Assembly (NCBI RefSeq): GCF_000743355.1
Contig: NZ_JQEI01000015.1
Location: 62,001 to 126,000, forward strand
From: Serratia sp. Ag1
Lineage (GTDB): Bacteria > Pseudomonadota > Gammaproteobacteria > Enterobacterales > Enterobacteriaceae
Direction of reading: 5' to 3'
Length of the DNA: 64,000 nucleotides
The notes under the pieces are model-generated. The model was not told the DNA's origin. It saw only the letters and a list, made by a program, of their open reading frames with translations, and made no database searches. Positions 21,011 through 32,271 of this stretch are shown in pieces (the first letter of the stretch is position 1; each line of letters starts with the position of its first letter). The position numbers were made by a program, and so were the translations under genes.

Positions 21011-22252
21011 TTAGGTTGCTTCCGTCGGCGTTGAGGCCACCCCGCCGCGCTTGGTGAGGAAAACGACCACCAGCGCCAACCAGAGCAAGCCACTCAGCAG
21101 GTTGAACAGGTTAAACCACCCGCTGCCGCCCCAAACATAGGCGACTTTAGCCAGCTCGATCCCCACGGTAAACACCGCCATGCTCAGCATTCCCATGGTG
21201 GCAGAGACGGTGCCTTTACTGACGTCGCTGGAGAACAGCGTCAAGCGATACAGCCCGGCGTTTGCCAACCCGATACCGAAGGCATACAGGCTTAGCCCAG
21301 CAGTCATCCACAGATAAGCATGCTCAGAGAACACCGTTGCCAGCGCAGCAATCATTAACCCCACAATCATTGGCCAAGCCCCCAGTTTGATCGGGTGTTC
21401 AACGCTGTGCTTGCCGGTCAGGCGGGCCAGCGTCAGGTTACCGACGATCAGTGCACCGAATACCGGGATTTGCAGCAGGCCATATTCCATGGTGGAAAGC
21501 GACTCACCGCTAATCAGAATGACCGGCGACTGAGCAATCCACGCCAGCAACGGCAGGCTGGCAAAACCGATCGCCAGCGCGCCGCAGACAAAGCGGCGGT
21601 TCATCAGCACTTGGCGGTAATCGCGCCAAAGGTTGGCCGCAGAAAAGGCTTCCCCCTGCAAAGTGGCCGTTTCTGGCATCGCTTTCCACAGGCCGACGAA
21701 GGCAATCGCCGCCAGAACGGCGAAGATCACAAACATGCTCTGCCATGGCGCAACATGGATCAGCGCGGCACCGGCCAGCGGCCCCAGCAACGGGGCGATC
21801 AGCGCCACGTTGGCCATCAGCGCGGTGATCTTGATGCACACCGACTCTTCAAAGGATTCCTGAATGGTGGCATAGCCCACCGCACCGATAAAGCACAGGC
21901 CGATGCCTTGCAGGAAGCGCATAAAGATGAACTGTTCAATGTTGGTCACCAGCAAAATTGCCAGGCAGGCGACGATAAAAAAGGCAACCCCGGCCAGCAT
22001 CACCGGGCGGCGGCCACGGCGATCCGACAGCGGCCCCAGCAGCCATTGCAGAAAGATACCGCCAGCCAGATAGGCGGTCATGGAGCTAGGCACCCACTCG
22101 ACACCCGCGTTAAAATCGGCGACAACCGCCAGCATGCCGGGTTGGATCATATCGTTGGCGATATAGGTGGTGAATTCGAACAGCACCAGACAAAGCGGGA
22201 ATAACAGCGCCTGTCGGCCTAAACGTGCCACAGGAGGTAATGTTGTTTTCAT
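21011..22252 (-). CDS. mdfA: multidrug/proton antiporter MdfA
   Basis: MdfA is a 12-helix MFS (DHA1) exporter that expels chloramphenicol and many cationic drugs in exchange for protons. The 413 residues align with E. coli MdfA end to end. They include the acidic residues in helix 1 ([16 protein letters not shown]) that govern substrate recognition, motif A ([14 protein letters not shown]) and motif B (RFLQGIGLC). No adjacent regulator is visible. Confidence 0.95.
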   Translation of the reverse strand: MKTTLPPVARLGRQALLFPLCLVLFEFTTYIANDMIQPGMLAVVADFNAGVEWVPSSMTAYLAGGIFLQWLLGPLSDRRGRRPVMLAGVAFFIVACLAILLVTNIEQFIFMRFLQGIGLCFIGAVGYATIQESFEESVCIKITALMANVALIAPLLGPLAGAALIHVAPWQSMFVIFAVLAAIAFVGLWKAMPETATLQGEAFSAANLWRDYRQVLMNRRFVCGALAIGFASLPLLAWIAQSPVILISGESLSTMEYGLLQIPVFGALIVGNLTLARLTGKHSVEHPIKLGAWPMIVGLMIAALATVFSEHAYLWMTAGLSLYAFGIGLANAGLYRLTLFSSDVSKGTVSATMGMLSMAVFTVGIELAKVAYVWGGSGWFNLFNLLSGLLWLALVVVFLTKRGGVASTPTEAT

Positions 22253-22487
22253 ATTTATATGACTGATAGTAAAGAAAAATAAGGAACTGCCAGGGGCGGG
22301 AAGCGCAATCTGAGCGAGTCGAAGCGGTTATTTTGCCGCCAATTGTTACTCTTGGCAATCAACATCTGGAGCTTACCGCATTGGACCTGCTGCCGTTGGG
22401 TGCTTTGGGGATTAGGTTGCTACGGTTGTTAGCGCTGCTGGCAAGAAACCTAAAAACGGTCATCATTAGGGGACGAGCGGAGTACTC

Positions 22488-22775
22488 TTATCTTAATCGT
22501 TCGCTGGCGAGCTGATAAACCTCGCTCCGTTCCCTTTTCCCGACGGCGACAACGGCAATCACCAGACAGCGATCAATGACTTCATAAACCAGCCTGAATC
22601 CTGAGGCGCGCAGTTTTATTTTATAGCAGTTAGCCATACCGCGTAATTTGGCGGTGGGAATGTGAGGATTTTCGCAGCACTTCTTCAGTTTTTTGGCAAA
22701 CTGCTGCTGTACCGACTTATCCAGCTTGTTCCATTCTTTCAACGCTGATTCACGGAACTTAATCTGATATGTCAT
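22488..22775 (-). CDS. RelE/StbE-type toxin of a type II toxin-antitoxin pair
   Basis: The 95-residue RelE-like mRNA interferase has the family sequence LKEWNKLD, then CYKIKLRASGFRLVYEV and VIAVVAVGKRERSEVY. It resembles plasmid P307 RelE/StbE. Toxins of this family cleave mRNA on the ribosome. The start overlaps the antitoxin stop by 4 nt, as usual. It sits between xylB and mdfA, so it is an insertion in otherwise core sequence. Confidence 0.92.
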   Translation of the reverse strand: MTYQIKFRESALKEWNKLDKSVQQQFAKKLKKCCENPHIPTAKLRGMANCYKIKLRASGFRLVYEVIDRCLVIAVVAVGKRERSEVYQLASERLR

Positions 22776-23023
22776 AGAAATTCGTCCAGATCGACCTCAA
22801 TCAGTGCCTGATCCCGACGTTCATTGACCAGTTTAGCCAGCTCATGATCGTCTAGCGCGTCGAGCATCTGTTCATACAGTTCTGCCGGTACGCAGTAAAA
22901 TGCTGGTTGGTTGCGATTAAGAATCGCTACCGGAAAGCCCGCTCCAGCCCCGACCGTCGCCATCGGATTTTTTTTCAGTTCACTGATGCTGGCGCTGGTA
23001 TCGCTCAAAATAATGTTGGCCAT
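22772..23023 (-). CDS. RelB/StbD-type antitoxin (Phd/YefM-like)
   Basis: The 83-residue antitoxin has an N-terminal DNA-binding part (SDTSASISELKKNPMATV) and an acidic C-terminus ending DLDEFL that would wrap the toxin. It precedes the toxin gene and should repress the pair by binding the large inverted repeat just upstream. Confidence 0.9.
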   Translation of the reverse strand: MANIILSDTSASISELKKNPMATVGAGAGFPVAILNRNQPAFYCVPAELYEQMLDALDDHELAKLVNERRDQALIEVDLDEFL

Positions 23024-23040
23024 GTTTATTACCTACTCAA

Positions 23041-23094
23041 AAGACTGATTAACAGGTCTTATTGTAGTAGCGAAATGACCTGTTAACCAGTCTT
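23041..23094 (-). promoter_or_regulatory. autoregulatory operator of the RelBE-type pair
   Basis: AAGACTGATTAACAGGTC (23041-23058) and its reverse complement (23077-23094) differ at one position and are 18 bp apart. The start of the antitoxin gene is 18 bp downstream on the minus strand, and a TACAAT-like -10 lies in the spacer. Placement and symmetry fit cooperative RelB/Phd binding. Confidence 0.75.
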
Positions 23095-23141
23095 TTTAGT
23101 GAACTTGCCAACATCCTCTCGGTTGGGTATTAACGGAGCAA

Positions 23142-24593
23142 TCACATCAGTGGCCGCAGGCAGCGATACAGTTCGCGGAAGGTACTGCGCCGTTCGGCGT
23201 ATTGCTGATGCCGCCCAGCATCCGGTTCGTGTAGCTGCTCCAGCGGCAAGGCTGGCAGCAAATCGCTCAACGGCTGCCCAGGGTTCAGTGCAATCTGCGC
23301 TAAACGCGCAGCCCCCAGCGCCGGGCCGACATCACCGCCAGTGCGGTATTCCAGCCGCTGGCCGCTGATATCTGCCAGCATCTGTCGCCAGAACGGGCTG
23401 CGAGCCCCACCGCCAATCAACTGGATGGCAGAAGGTTGCAAGCCGCTGGCGTGCAGCACATCCATGCCGTCCGCCAGCGCGAAACCGACGCCTTCCAACA
23501 CCGCGCGTGCCAGATCGTTCGGCCCATGCTGATGGGTAAAGCCCCAGAAAGCGCCTTTGGCATTCGGATTATTGTGCGGGGTACGTTCGCCAGAAAGATA
23601 AGGCAGGAACCACAGCGGGGTTTCTGCGGGCTCAGCCTGCTCGACATTGCGCAGCAGGGTGGCAACGCTGTCGACGTTGGTTAACTGACAAGCCCAGTCT
23701 AAACAGGATGCGGCACTGAGCATCACTGACATCAGGTGCCAGGTGTGCGGCAATGCATGGCAGAAGCTGTGCACCGCGCTAGTCGGGTTGCTGAGAAACC
23801 CGTCGCTGACCGCGAAATACACGCCGGAAGTGCCGAGCGACAGCATCGCTTGCCCGGCCTGATACAAGCCCACGCCAATGGCTCCGGCGGCGTTGTCGCC
23901 GCCACCGGCGATCACCGGCACAGGGGTGATGCCCCAGCGTTTGGCTAATTCGGCATGTACCTGGCCGGTGATCTGATTGCCTTCAAACAGCGCAGGCATC
24001 TGATCGCGCGTTAGCCCGCAGGCGGCGAGCATCGCGTCGTTCCAATCGCGCTGTGCCACGTTCAGCCACATCGTGCCCGCCGCATCGGACATATCGCTGG
24101 CAAATTCGCCCGTGATGCACCAGCGCAGATAATCTTTTGGCAGTAACACTTTGTCGATCTGGCGGAAAACCTGCGGTTCATGCTGTTGCAGCCACAGCAG
24201 TTTGGGGGCGGTAAAGCCGGGCATCATCAGGTTGCCGGTAATTTCCCGCGCCTCAGGCACGGCGTGTTCTAATTCTTGGCACTGCGCAAAACTGCGGCCA
24301 TCATTCCATAAGATTGCCGGGCGCAGTACCCGCTGTTGCTTATCCAGTAGCGTTGCGCCATGCATCTGGCCGGTCAGGCCGATGGCTTTAACCGCTAGCA
24401 GGTCATGCTGTTTGGCCAACGCCAGCATGGCGCGATCGGTGGCCTGCCACCAGTCTTGCGGCGCTTGTTCAGACCACAACGGGTGCGGGCGTGAGATGGG
24501 CAGAGGTTCACTTTGGCTGGCGAGCAGTTGGCCCTGTTCGCCGAGCAGGATGACCTTTACGCCGGAAGTGCCAAGATCGATACCGATGTACAT
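23142..24593 (-). CDS. xylB: xylulokinase
   Basis: XylB phosphorylates D-xylulose with ATP to xylulose 5-phosphate. The 483 residues have the FGGY-kinase features: N-terminal MYIGIDLGTSGVKV, GQMHGA, and the ATP-binding GGGARSPFWRQM near the C-terminus. It lies downstream of xylA in the same direction with about 100 bp between; that gap contains a short G/A-rich repeat-like stretch before a leaderless-looking start. Confidence 0.97.
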   Translation of the reverse strand: MYIGIDLGTSGVKVILLGEQGQLLASQSEPLPISRPHPLWSEQAPQDWWQATDRAMLALAKQHDLLAVKAIGLTGQMHGATLLDKQQRVLRPAILWNDGRSFAQCQELEHAVPEAREITGNLMMPGFTAPKLLWLQQHEPQVFRQIDKVLLPKDYLRWCITGEFASDMSDAAGTMWLNVAQRDWNDAMLAACGLTRDQMPALFEGNQITGQVHAELAKRWGITPVPVIAGGGDNAAGAIGVGLYQAGQAMLSLGTSGVYFAVSDGFLSNPTSAVHSFCHALPHTWHLMSVMLSAASCLDWACQLTNVDSVATLLRNVEQAEPAETPLWFLPYLSGERTPHNNPNAKGAFWGFTHQHGPNDLARAVLEGVGFALADGMDVLHASGLQPSAIQLIGGGARSPFWRQMLADISGQRLEYRTGGDVGPALGAARLAQIALNPGQPLSDLLPALPLEQLHEPDAGRHQQYAERRSTFRELYRCLRPLM

Positions 24594-24695
24594 GGGTGCA
24601 GTTCCTTTAAAATGTCGTATCGTCCCAACGGAGGGAGAAGGCCGGGGTGAGGGAGATTCACCGATGTTCCGCCTTCTCTAAACAAGCAACAGGCA

Positions 24696-26015
24696 TTAAC
24701 CAAACAGATAACGGTTAACCAGATTTTCCAATTGCTCCTGATGCCCGCTCGCATGTTGCGGGGCCAGAATCTGGTGCTCAGCGTACTGCGCCAGCGCTTC
24801 GAGCGACAGTTTCCCCTGCAAAATTTGCTGGCCCAGTTCACTGTTCCACCCGGCGTAGCGCTTGGCGACCTGCTGATGCAGCTTGCCATCCTCGATCATG
24901 CGCGCCGCCACTTTCAGCGCCAACGCCATGGTATCCATCGCGCCGATATGGCCGTAGAACAGGTCATATTTATCGGTGCTCTGGCGGCGCACTTTGGCGT
25001 CAAAGTTCAGGCCTCCGGTAGTGAAACCGCCTGCTTTGAGGATCTCGAACATCACCAGTGCGTTCTCTTCCACGCTGTTCGGGAACTGATCGGTATCCCA
25101 GCCCAGTTGCGGATCGCCACGGTTGGCGTCGACCGAGCCGAAAATGCCCAGCGCAATGGCGGTGGCGATTTCATGATGGAACGAATGCCCGGCCAGCGTA
25201 GCGTGGTTGGCTTCGATATTCACCTTGATCTCTTTTTCCAGCCCGAACTGCTTGAGGAAGCCGTACACGGTGGCAACATCGTAGTCATACTGATGCTTGG
25301 TGGGTTCCTGCGGCTTAGGTTCGATCAGCAATGTGCCCTGGAAACCGATTTTGTGCTTGTGCTCCACCACCATTTGCATAAAGCGGCCAATCTGCTCGCG
25401 CTCCTGGCGCAGATCGGTATTCAGCAGGGTTTCATACCCTTCGCGCCCGCCCCACAGCACGTAGTTTTCACCGCCCAATTGATGGGTGGCATTCATGGCG
25501 GTGAACACCTGGGTGGCGGCCCAACTGAACACTTCCGGGTTCGGATTGGTAGCGGCCCCGGCGGCATAGCGCGGATTGGTGAAACAGTTGGCGGTGCCCC
25601 ACAGCAGCTTCACGCCGCTGCTTTGCTGTTTCTCGGCCAGTACTTCGGTCATGGCGGCAAAATTGTGCAGGTACTCTTTCAGCGTTGTGCCTTCTGGCGC
25701 CACGTCGATGTCGTGGAAGCAGTAATAGGGCACATTCAGCTTGTGGAAAAACTCAAAGGCCACGTCGGCTTTGCTCCTGGCGAGCGCCAGCGCATCACCC
25801 GGCTGCTGCCATGGGCGATCGAACGCGCCCACGCCGAACATGTCTGCGCCGTTCCAGCAGAAGGTATGCCAGTAGCAGGCGGCAAAGCGTAGATGCTCGG
25901 CCATCCGTTTGCCAAGAATGATTTCATCGGGGTTGTAATGGCGGAAGGCCAGCGGATTATTACTGCTGGTGCCTTCGTAGCGAACCTGCTCAAGCTGATC
26001 AAAATAGGATTGCAT
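24696..26015 (-). CDS. xylA: xylose isomerase
   Basis: XylA converts D-xylose to D-xylulose. The 439 residues (440 in E. coli) keep the metal and substrate motifs, such as [22 protein letters not shown] and [14 protein letters not shown]. The ATG at 26015 has AGGAGT 7 nt upstream. It is the first gene of xylAB, divergent from xylFGHR. Confidence 0.97.
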   Translation of the reverse strand: MQSYFDQLEQVRYEGTSSNNPLAFRHYNPDEIILGKRMAEHLRFAACYWHTFCWNGADMFGVGAFDRPWQQPGDALALARSKADVAFEFFHKLNVPYYCFHDIDVAPEGTTLKEYLHNFAAMTEVLAEKQQSSGVKLLWGTANCFTNPRYAAGAATNPNPEVFSWAATQVFTAMNATHQLGGENYVLWGGREGYETLLNTDLRQEREQIGRFMQMVVEHKHKIGFQGTLLIEPKPQEPTKHQYDYDVATVYGFLKQFGLEKEIKVNIEANHATLAGHSFHHEIATAIALGIFGSVDANRGDPQLGWDTDQFPNSVEENALVMFEILKAGGFTTGGLNFDAKVRRQSTDKYDLFYGHIGAMDTMALALKVAARMIEDGKLHQQVAKRYAGWNSELGQQILQGKLSLEALAQYAEHQILAPQHASGHQEQLENLVNRYLFG

Positions 26016-26075
26016 TAGTGAACTCCTGAATAACAAGGTTGGTGCATTTATCTTCGGAGTTCAGTGAGTCAGGCT

Positions 26076-26107
26076 CAATTACGTTATTTCACACTTAAAT
26101 TCACAGA
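26076..26107 (-). promoter_or_regulatory. probable XylR site for xylAB
   Basis: The stretch around TTACGTTATTTCACAC is nearly the same as the E. coli xylA control site and contains the TAATTG-type core read on the minus strand. It lies about 60-90 bp before the xylA start. A CRP-like half-symmetric sequence (TGTGCGTGGGATCTCA, 26114-26129) is adjacent. Confidence 0.55.
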
Positions 26108-26207
26108 ATTATTAAATGTGCGTGGGATCTCATATTGGCGTTTAATTCAGCGTTATCGGCGGAACAGCGATAAAACATGATCGCTATCATAAAATTAACA
26201 TTAAACC

Positions 26208-26241
26208 AAAAATCGTAATTCGCTGGTAAAAATCTGTAATT
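26208..26241 (+). promoter_or_regulatory. XylR direct-repeat site for xylFGH
   Basis: Two direct copies, AAAAATCGTAATT and AAAAATCTGTAATT, are spaced by about two helical turns. They match the E. coli xylF operator almost base for base. Binding of XylR with xylose should activate xylFGH. Confidence 0.75.
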
Positions 26242-26348
26242 GCCGAATGAAAAATAAGTGTCAACAATCGGCTGGACGTTTCGTGATTAATATTTCCCAC
26301 GTACTTTACTCGACGTATGACGAGTATAAACTGAAAAAGGGTTATAAG

Positions 26349-27344
26349 ATGATGATCAAGCCTATTCTCCTCTCCGCCTGCGCTCTTTTGCTGCTGGCCA
26401 GCCAATCAGGGTTCAGTAAAGAAATTAAAATCGGTATGGCGATCGACGACTTGCGTTTAGAGCGCTGGCAGAAAGATCGCGATATCTTTGTTAAAAAAGC
26501 TGAATCGCTGGGGGCAAACGTGTTTGTGCAGTCTGCCAACGGCAATGAAGAAACCCAGATGGCGCAGATTGAAAATATGATCAATCGCGGCGTCGATGTG
26601 CTGGTGATTATCCCTTACAACGGCCAGGTGCTGAGCAATGTAATCAGCGAAGCGAAACGTGAAGGCATTAAGGTGCTGGCTTATGATCGCATGATCAATA
26701 ACGCCGATATTGATTTCTATATCTCGTTCGATAACGAAAAAGTGGGTGAAATGCAGGCGCAAAGCCTGGTGCAACGGGTGCCGCAGGGCAATTACTTCCT
26801 GATGGGTGGCTCACCGGTGGATAACAACGCCAAGCTGTTCCGCAAAGGGCAGATGACCGTGCTGCAACCCTTAATCAGCAGCGGCAAGATTAAGGTGGTG
26901 GGCGATCAGTGGGCCGATGGTTGGCTGCCAGAAAACGCGCTGAAGATTATGGAAAACGCTCTGACGGCCAATAACAACCAGATCGACGCGGTCGTCGCTT
27001 CCAACGATGCCACCGCAGGTGGGGCGATCCAGGCACTGGCGGCACAAGGCTTGGCGGGCAAAGTGGCGATCTCCGGCCAGGATGCCGACTTAGCGGCGGT
27101 GAAACGCATTGTGGCGGGCACCCAAACCATGACGGTGTATAAACCGATCAGCAAGCTGGCCGATGAAGCGGCAGATATTGCGGTGCAACTGGGCAAAGGT
27201 GAACAACCCAAATCCAATGCCAAATTAAATAACGGCAGCAAAGAAGTGGCTGCCTGGTTATTAACCCCGGTTCAGGTGGATAAATCGAATATCGACAGCA
27301 CCATTATTGCCGATGGCTTCCATAAGAAATCCGATCTTAATTAA
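26349..27344 (+). CDS. xylF: D-xylose ABC transporter, periplasmic binding protein
   Basis: XylF captures xylose in the periplasm for XylGH. The signal peptide ends near residue 23 (QSGFSK), and the mature part begins KEIKIGMAIDDLRLERW as in E. coli. The ATG at 26349 gives 331 residues against 330; an earlier in-frame ATG would add 34 residues before the signal peptide and is rejected. It is the first gene of xylFGHR. Confidence 0.96.
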   Translation: MMIKPILLSACALLLLASQSGFSKEIKIGMAIDDLRLERWQKDRDIFVKKAESLGANVFVQSANGNEETQMAQIENMINRGVDVLVIIPYNGQVLSNVISEAKREGIKVLAYDRMINNADIDFYISFDNEKVGEMQAQSLVQRVPQGNYFLMGGSPVDNNAKLFRKGQMTVLQPLISSGKIKVVGDQWADGWLPENALKIMENALTANNNQIDAVVASNDATAGGAIQALAAQGLAGKVAISGQDADLAAVKRIVAGTQTMTVYKPISKLADEAADIAVQLGKGEQPKSNAKLNNGSKEVAAWLLTPVQVDKSNIDSTIIADGFHKKSDLN

Positions 27345-27371
27345 TTCTCGCGACGTTATGTGGAGGGAATA

Positions 27372-28913
27372 ATGCCCTGCCTGTTAGAAATGAGAAATAT
27401 CACTAAACAATTCGGCGCAGTGAAAGCCGTGGATAATGTCAGCCTGCAATTGGATGCAGGGCAGGTATTATCCTTGTGCGGTGAAAATGGTTCAGGGAAA
27501 TCCACGCTGATGAAAGTGCTGTGTGGAATATATCCGCACGGCAGTTATCAGGGGGAGATTTATTTTTCTGGCGATCTTATTACGGCCAAAACCATTCGCG
27601 ACACTGAACAGAAAGGCATTGCCATTATTCACCAGGAACTGGCGCTGGTGAAACAGATGACGGTGCAGGAGAACATGTTTCTCGGCAACGAGTGGGGCCG
27701 CTGTGGGCTGATGGATTACGACAATATGTACCTGCGCTGCCAGCGCATGCTGGCGCAGGTCAAACTGGCGGTGGACCCCAATACCCGCGTTGGTGAACTG
27801 GGGCTGGGCCAGCAGCAGTTGGTGGAGATCGCCAAAGCGTTAAACAAGCAGGTGCGCCTGCTGGTGCTGGATGAACCCACCGCTTCGCTGACGGAAAGCG
27901 AAACCGCCACCTTGCTGGCGATCATCGCCGATCTGCGCGATCACGGCATTGCCTGCATCTATATTTCGCACAAGTTGAACGAGGTGAAAGCGATCTCGGA
28001 TCTGATCTGCGTGATCCGCGATGGGAAGCACATCGGCACCCGGCCAGCGGCGGGCATGAGTGAGGACGACATCATCGCCATGATGGTAGGGCGTGAACTG
28101 ACCGAGCTGTATCCACAGGAGCAGCACGCTATCGGTGAGGTGATCCTGCAGGTGGAAAATCTTACCGCCTGGCACCCGGTCAACCGGCATATCCGCCGGG
28201 TGGATGAGGTTTCTTTCCAACTACGGCGCGGCGAGATCCTCGGCGTGGCCGGGCTGGTGGGATCGGGCCGCACCGAAACCATGCAATGCCTGTTTGGTGC
28301 TTACCCAGGGCGCTGGCAGGGCAGTATCTGCATCGACGGGCAACCCGCTACTATCACCACTTGCCGACAGGCGATGCAGTATGGCATTGCCATGGTGCCG
28401 GAGGATCGCAAGCGCGACGGCATTGTGCCGGTGATGGGGGTGGGAGCGAACATGACGCTGGCGGCGTTGGGGGATTTCAGCGGCCCGCTGACGGTGCTGG
28501 ACGACGCGCAGGAACAGGCGACCATTCAGCAGTCGTTAGCAAGATTGAAGGTAAAAACCTCTTCGCCGGAACTGGCGATTGGCCGCCTGAGCGGTGGCAA
28601 CCAACAGAAGGCGATTCTGGCGAAATGCCTGCTGCTGAACCCGAAAATCCTGATCCTGGATGAACCGACACGCGGTATCGATATCGGTGCCAAACATGAA
28701 ATCTACAAACTTATCAACCAACTGGTGCAGCAAGGGATCGCGGTGATTGTGGTGTCTTCCGAACTGCCGGAAGTACTGGGGCTGAGCGATCGGGTGCTGG
28801 TGATGCATCAGGGGCGCATTAAAGCCGACTTAATCAACCGTGGTCTGACCCAGGAACAGGTAATGGAAGCGGCACTGAGGAGTGAAACCCATGTTGAAAA
28901 GCACGCAATCTGA
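27372..28913 (+). CDS. xylG: D-xylose ABC transporter, ATP-binding protein
   Basis: XylG is a double ATPase for sugar import. Its 513 residues have two ABC domains. The first has Walker [10 protein letters not shown] and Walker B LLVLDEPT. The second keeps LSGGNQQK and LILDEPT, with a degenerate Walker A (AGLVGSGRT), as is normal in this family. The start at 27372 follows GGAGGG. The 3' end overlaps xylH by 23 nt. Confidence 0.96.
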   Translation: MPCLLEMRNITKQFGAVKAVDNVSLQLDAGQVLSLCGENGSGKSTLMKVLCGIYPHGSYQGEIYFSGDLITAKTIRDTEQKGIAIIHQELALVKQMTVQENMFLGNEWGRCGLMDYDNMYLRCQRMLAQVKLAVDPNTRVGELGLGQQQLVEIAKALNKQVRLLVLDEPTASLTESETATLLAIIADLRDHGIACIYISHKLNEVKAISDLICVIRDGKHIGTRPAAGMSEDDIIAMMVGRELTELYPQEQHAIGEVILQVENLTAWHPVNRHIRRVDEVSFQLRRGEILGVAGLVGSGRTETMQCLFGAYPGRWQGSICIDGQPATITTCRQAMQYGIAMVPEDRKRDGIVPVMGVGANMTLAALGDFSGPLTVLDDAQEQATIQQSLARLKVKTSSPELAIGRLSGGNQQKAILAKCLLLNPKILILDEPTRGIDIGAKHEIYKLINQLVQQGIAVIVVSSELPEVLGLSDRVLVMHQGRIKADLINRGLTQEQVMEAALRSETHVEKHAI

Positions 28914-30075
28914 AGCAAACCTGCCGCCATTGGTTCAGAAAAAACCGCTGCCGGGGCTAAAATCCATCAATCTGCAGGTGTTCGTGATGCTGGCAGCGAT
29001 CGTTGTCATCATGCTGTTCTTTACCTTTACCACCGAAGGGGCTTATCTCAGCGCGCGTAATATCTCCAACCTGCTGCGCCAGACGGCGATCACCGGCATT
29101 CTGGCGGTGGGCATGGTGTTTGTGATTATTTCGGCGGAGATCGATCTTTCTGTCGGTTCCATGATGGGCTTGCTGGGCGGGGCGGCGGCGATCTTCGACG
29201 TCTGGCTCGGCTGGCCGCTGCCGCTGACCATCGTGGTTACGCTGTTGGCGGGGCTGTTACTCGGAGCCTGGAACGGCTGGTGGGTGGCGTATCGCAAAGT
29301 GCCTTCGTTTATCGTCACGCTGGCGGGCATGCTGGCGTTTCGTGGGATTCTGATCGGCATCACCAACGGCACCACCGTTGCCCCCACCAGCAGCGTCATG
29401 TCGCAGATTGGCCAAAGTTACCTGCCGAACGGGCTGGGTTTTGGTATTGGTGCCGTTGGCCTGATGCTGTTTGTGGCCTGGCAGTGGCGGCAACGCAGTC
29501 GGCGCGCCCAGTTGGGTTTACCGGTAACTGCACCGAGCGGGGATGTTACCCGGCAGAGCATTCTGGCGATTTTGGTGTTAGGTGCCATCTATCTGCTGAA
29601 TGATTACCGTGGCGTGCCGACGCCAGTGTTAATTCTCACCGCACTGATGCTGGCGGGGATTTTCATGGCGACGCGCACCGCCTTTGGCCGCCGTATTTAT
29701 GCCATCGGCGGTAATATCGATGCGGCGCGGCTTTCTGGCGTGAACGTTGAGCGCACCAAGCTGGCGGTGTTTGCCATCAATGGCCTGATGGTGGCGATTG
29801 CCGGGCTGATCCTCAGTTCACGTTTAGGCGCGGGTTCGCCTTCGGCGGGGAACATTGCTGAACTGGATGCCATCGCCGCCTGTGTGATTGGCGGCACCAG
29901 CCTGGCGGGTGGGGTCGGCAGCGTAGCGGGGGCGGTGATGGGGGCATTTATCATGGCGTCGCTGGATAACGGCATGAGCATGCTGGATGTGCCAACCTTC
30001 TGGCAGTACATCGTCAAAGGTGCCATCTTGCTGCTGGCGGTGTGGATGGATTCTGCCACCAAGCGGCGGGTGTAA
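28891..30075 (+). CDS. xylH: D-xylose ABC transporter, permease
   Basis: The 394-residue inner-membrane permease has about ten helices and matches E. coli XylH closely ([35 protein letters not shown]). The ATG at 28891 has AGGAG 9 nt upstream and lies inside the end of xylG. Confidence 0.95.
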   Translation: MLKSTQSEANLPPLVQKKPLPGLKSINLQVFVMLAAIVVIMLFFTFTTEGAYLSARNISNLLRQTAITGILAVGMVFVIISAEIDLSVGSMMGLLGGAAAIFDVWLGWPLPLTIVVTLLAGLLLGAWNGWWVAYRKVPSFIVTLAGMLAFRGILIGITNGTTVAPTSSVMSQIGQSYLPNGLGFGIGAVGLMLFVAWQWRQRSRRAQLGLPVTAPSGDVTRQSILAILVLGAIYLLNDYRGVPTPVLILTALMLAGIFMATRTAFGRRIYAIGGNIDAARLSGVNVERTKLAVFAINGLMVAIAGLILSSRLGAGSPSAGNIAELDAIAACVIGGTSLAGGVGSVAGAVMGAFIMASLDNGMSMLDVPTFWQYIVKGAILLLAVWMDSATKRRV

Positions 30076-30135
30076 CCATCCTGATAGGAGTGAGGGATCT
30101 TGCCAGCCATGAAACTTTTATTCAGGAGGATCCCG

Positions 30136-31314
30136 ATGTTTGAAAAGCGCTACCGTATTACCTTGCTGTTCAACGCCAACAAAGTATACGACCGCCAGGT
30201 GGTGGAAGGCGTGGGCGAGTATCTGCAGGCATCGCAGAGTGATTGGGACATCTTTATTGAAGAAGATTTCCGCTGCCGCATCGATAACATCAAAGACTGG
30301 TTGGGTGATGGCGTGATCGCCGACTTCGACGATCGGGAAATTGAACAACTGCTATGTAACGTCAAGGTGCCGATTGTCGGCGTCGGCGGTTCCTATCACC
30401 GCGAAGAGGATTACCCGCCGGTGCATTACATCGCTACCGACAACTATGCGCTGGTGGAAGCGGCGTTTATGCACCTGAAGGAAAAGGGGCTACACCGTTT
30501 TGCGTTTTACGGCCTGCCGGTGGAAGGCGGCAAGCGCTGGGCGCAGGAGCGCGAACAGGCGTTCCGCCAACTGGTGGCCGAAGAGCAGTATCAGGGTGTG
30601 GTGTACCAGGGGATGGCCACCGCGCCGGAAAACTGGCAATACGCACAAAATCGCCTGGCGGATTGGGTGCAAACGCTGCCGCAGCAGACCGGGATTATTG
30701 CCGTGACCGACGCGCGGGCGCGCCATTTGTTGCAGGTGTGCGAGCACCTGGATATCCCGGTGCCCGAAAAGCTGTGCGTGATCGGCATCGATAACGAAGA
30801 GTTAACCCGCTATCTTTCGCGCGTCGCGTTGTCGTCGGTGGCGCAGGGTACGCGCCAGATGGGCTATCGTGCCGCCAAGTTGTTGCATCAACTGCTCGAT
30901 CGGCGCGAGTTACCCTTGCAACGCATTCTGGTGCCGCCAGTGAAAGTGATCGAGCGCCGCTCGACGGACTTCCGCTCGCTGCGCGACCCGGCGGTGATTC
31001 AGGCGATGCACTACATTCGCCACCACGCCTGCACGGGGATCAAGGTAGAACAGGTGTTGGACGCGATCGGCATGTCCCGCTCCAACCTGGAGAAACGCTT
31101 TAAAGACGAAACCGGCCAGACCATCCATAACGTGATCCACGAAGAAAAACTCGATCGCGCCCGCAACCTGCTCACCGCCACGTCGCTGCCGATCAACGAG
31201 ATCTCGCAGATGTGCGGCTACCCGTCGCTGCAATATTTTTATTCGGTGTTTAAGAAGGGCTATGACATGACGCCCAAAGAGCACCGCGATCGTTATGGTG
31301 AGGTGGGGTATTGA
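30136..31314 (+). CDS. xylR: xylose operon regulator XylR
   Basis: XylR activates xylAB and xylFGH when xylose is bound. The 392 residues have an N-terminal sugar-binding domain of the LacI type (ITLLFNANKVYDRQVVEGVGEYLQ) and a C-terminal AraC-type double helix-turn-helix (about residues 290-390, with MSRSNLEKRFK and ISQMCGYPSLQYFYSVFKK). The start follows a strong AGGAGG. It lies 60 bp after xylH and may be co-transcribed. Confidence 0.96.
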   Translation: MFEKRYRITLLFNANKVYDRQVVEGVGEYLQASQSDWDIFIEEDFRCRIDNIKDWLGDGVIADFDDREIEQLLCNVKVPIVGVGGSYHREEDYPPVHYIATDNYALVEAAFMHLKEKGLHRFAFYGLPVEGGKRWAQEREQAFRQLVAEEQYQGVVYQGMATAPENWQYAQNRLADWVQTLPQQTGIIAVTDARARHLLQVCEHLDIPVPEKLCVIGIDNEELTRYLSRVALSSVAQGTRQMGYRAAKLLHQLLDRRELPLQRILVPPVKVIERRSTDFRSLRDPAVIQAMHYIRHHACTGIKVEQVLDAIGMSRSNLEKRFKDETGQTIHNVIHEEKLDRARNLLTATSLPINEISQMCGYPSLQYFYSVFKKGYDMTPKEHRDRYGEVGY

Positions 31315-31506
31315 GGCCTTTAGACCTGTGAACTGGGTGGGTAGACAGTTTGCGAACGCCAATATGCATAAGGCAGGGATAACACGTTTACTCTGCTGAA
31401 TATAAAGGCTGGCTGAGCGTTTAAAACAGAAAGCGCGGTAACAGTCTTCGCTCCCGGCGTCAGGCCAGAAAGCGCTAGCTGTGCCGCGCCAAGTTAGCAG
31501 CAGTAT

Positions 31507-32097
31507 TTATGCAGGCACTGCTTGTTGTGGCATTTGCCAGTTTTCGTGATAGATGTGCTCAGCCTGTTCTTGCGTAGTGGCATAATCGCCAGTGAGGCGA
31601 TAGCCGACGGTGAAGGCAAAATCAAACGCAGCCCCCGGCCCTTTACCGCTGATCAGGTTACCGTCTTCAACCACTTTTTCAGCCACATAGGTGCCATCTG
31701 CCACGCCACGGTGCAGTTCACCGGAACTGGCATAACGGCGCCCTTGCAGCAACCGGTTGACGGCCAGCACGCGAGCAGCAGCGGAACACAGTGGGCAAAT
31801 CAACTTGCGGGCATCATCGTGACGGCGGATAAACTCCACGGCCAGCGAATTATCCGCCATGTTGGCAGTCGCCTGCGGCCCACCAGGGATTACCACAGCG
31901 TCGTAAAGAACATCCATACGGCGTTCCAGCAGAGCATCGGCGAACATACGCATCTTGTTATAGCTGCGGAGTTCCAACCGATCCTGACAGGACAGCAGTT
32001 CCACCTCGATCTTCAGACGACGCAATACGTCGATCACAATAACCGCCTCAGCCTCTTCAAATCCTTCGCTTAGCAGGACGGCAACTTTCTTGGTCAT
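31507..32097 (-). CDS. DJ-1/PfpI-family protein
   Basis: This 196-residue protein has the DJ-1 fold features: [20 protein letters not shown] with the conserved glutamate, VIPGGPQA, and a nucleophile-elbow cysteine in [13 protein letters not shown]. Family members include chaperones, glyoxalase/deglycase-type enzymes and regulators, so no reaction can be assigned. The elbow sequence differs from the AICAAP of YajL and suggests a separate subfamily. It is divergent from selC. Confidence 0.8.
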   Translation of the reverse strand: MTKKVAVLLSEGFEEAEAVIVIDVLRRLKIEVELLSCQDRLELRSYNKMRMFADALLERRMDVLYDAVVIPGGPQATANMADNSLAVEFIRRHDDARKLICPLCSAAARVLAVNRLLQGRRYASSGELHRGVADGTYVAEKVVEDGNLISGKGPGAAFDFAFTVGYRLTGDYATTQEQAEHIYHENWQMPQQAVPA

Positions 32098-32217
32098 AGC
32101 ATCTCCAGCAATGGACGGGTGAATAACCCGGGCCGTATCAAGTTAGCAGATAAATAGAGAGAATCTTTGTCTTGAGACAAAGTGTAAGAAGGGGATCGCG
32201 GAAACACGATTTCGCGC

Positions 32218-32246
32218 TTAGCACCCACGGTGATTCGCGCTATAAT
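32218..32246 (+). promoter_or_regulatory. selC promoter
   Basis: TTAGCA (32218-32223) and TATAAT (32241-32246) are separated by 17 bp and lie 26 bp upstream of the mature tRNA, which suits a tRNA promoter. Confidence 0.7.
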
Positions 32247-32271
32247 CTGCGACTTGCTTCCGTTTTCTAGA

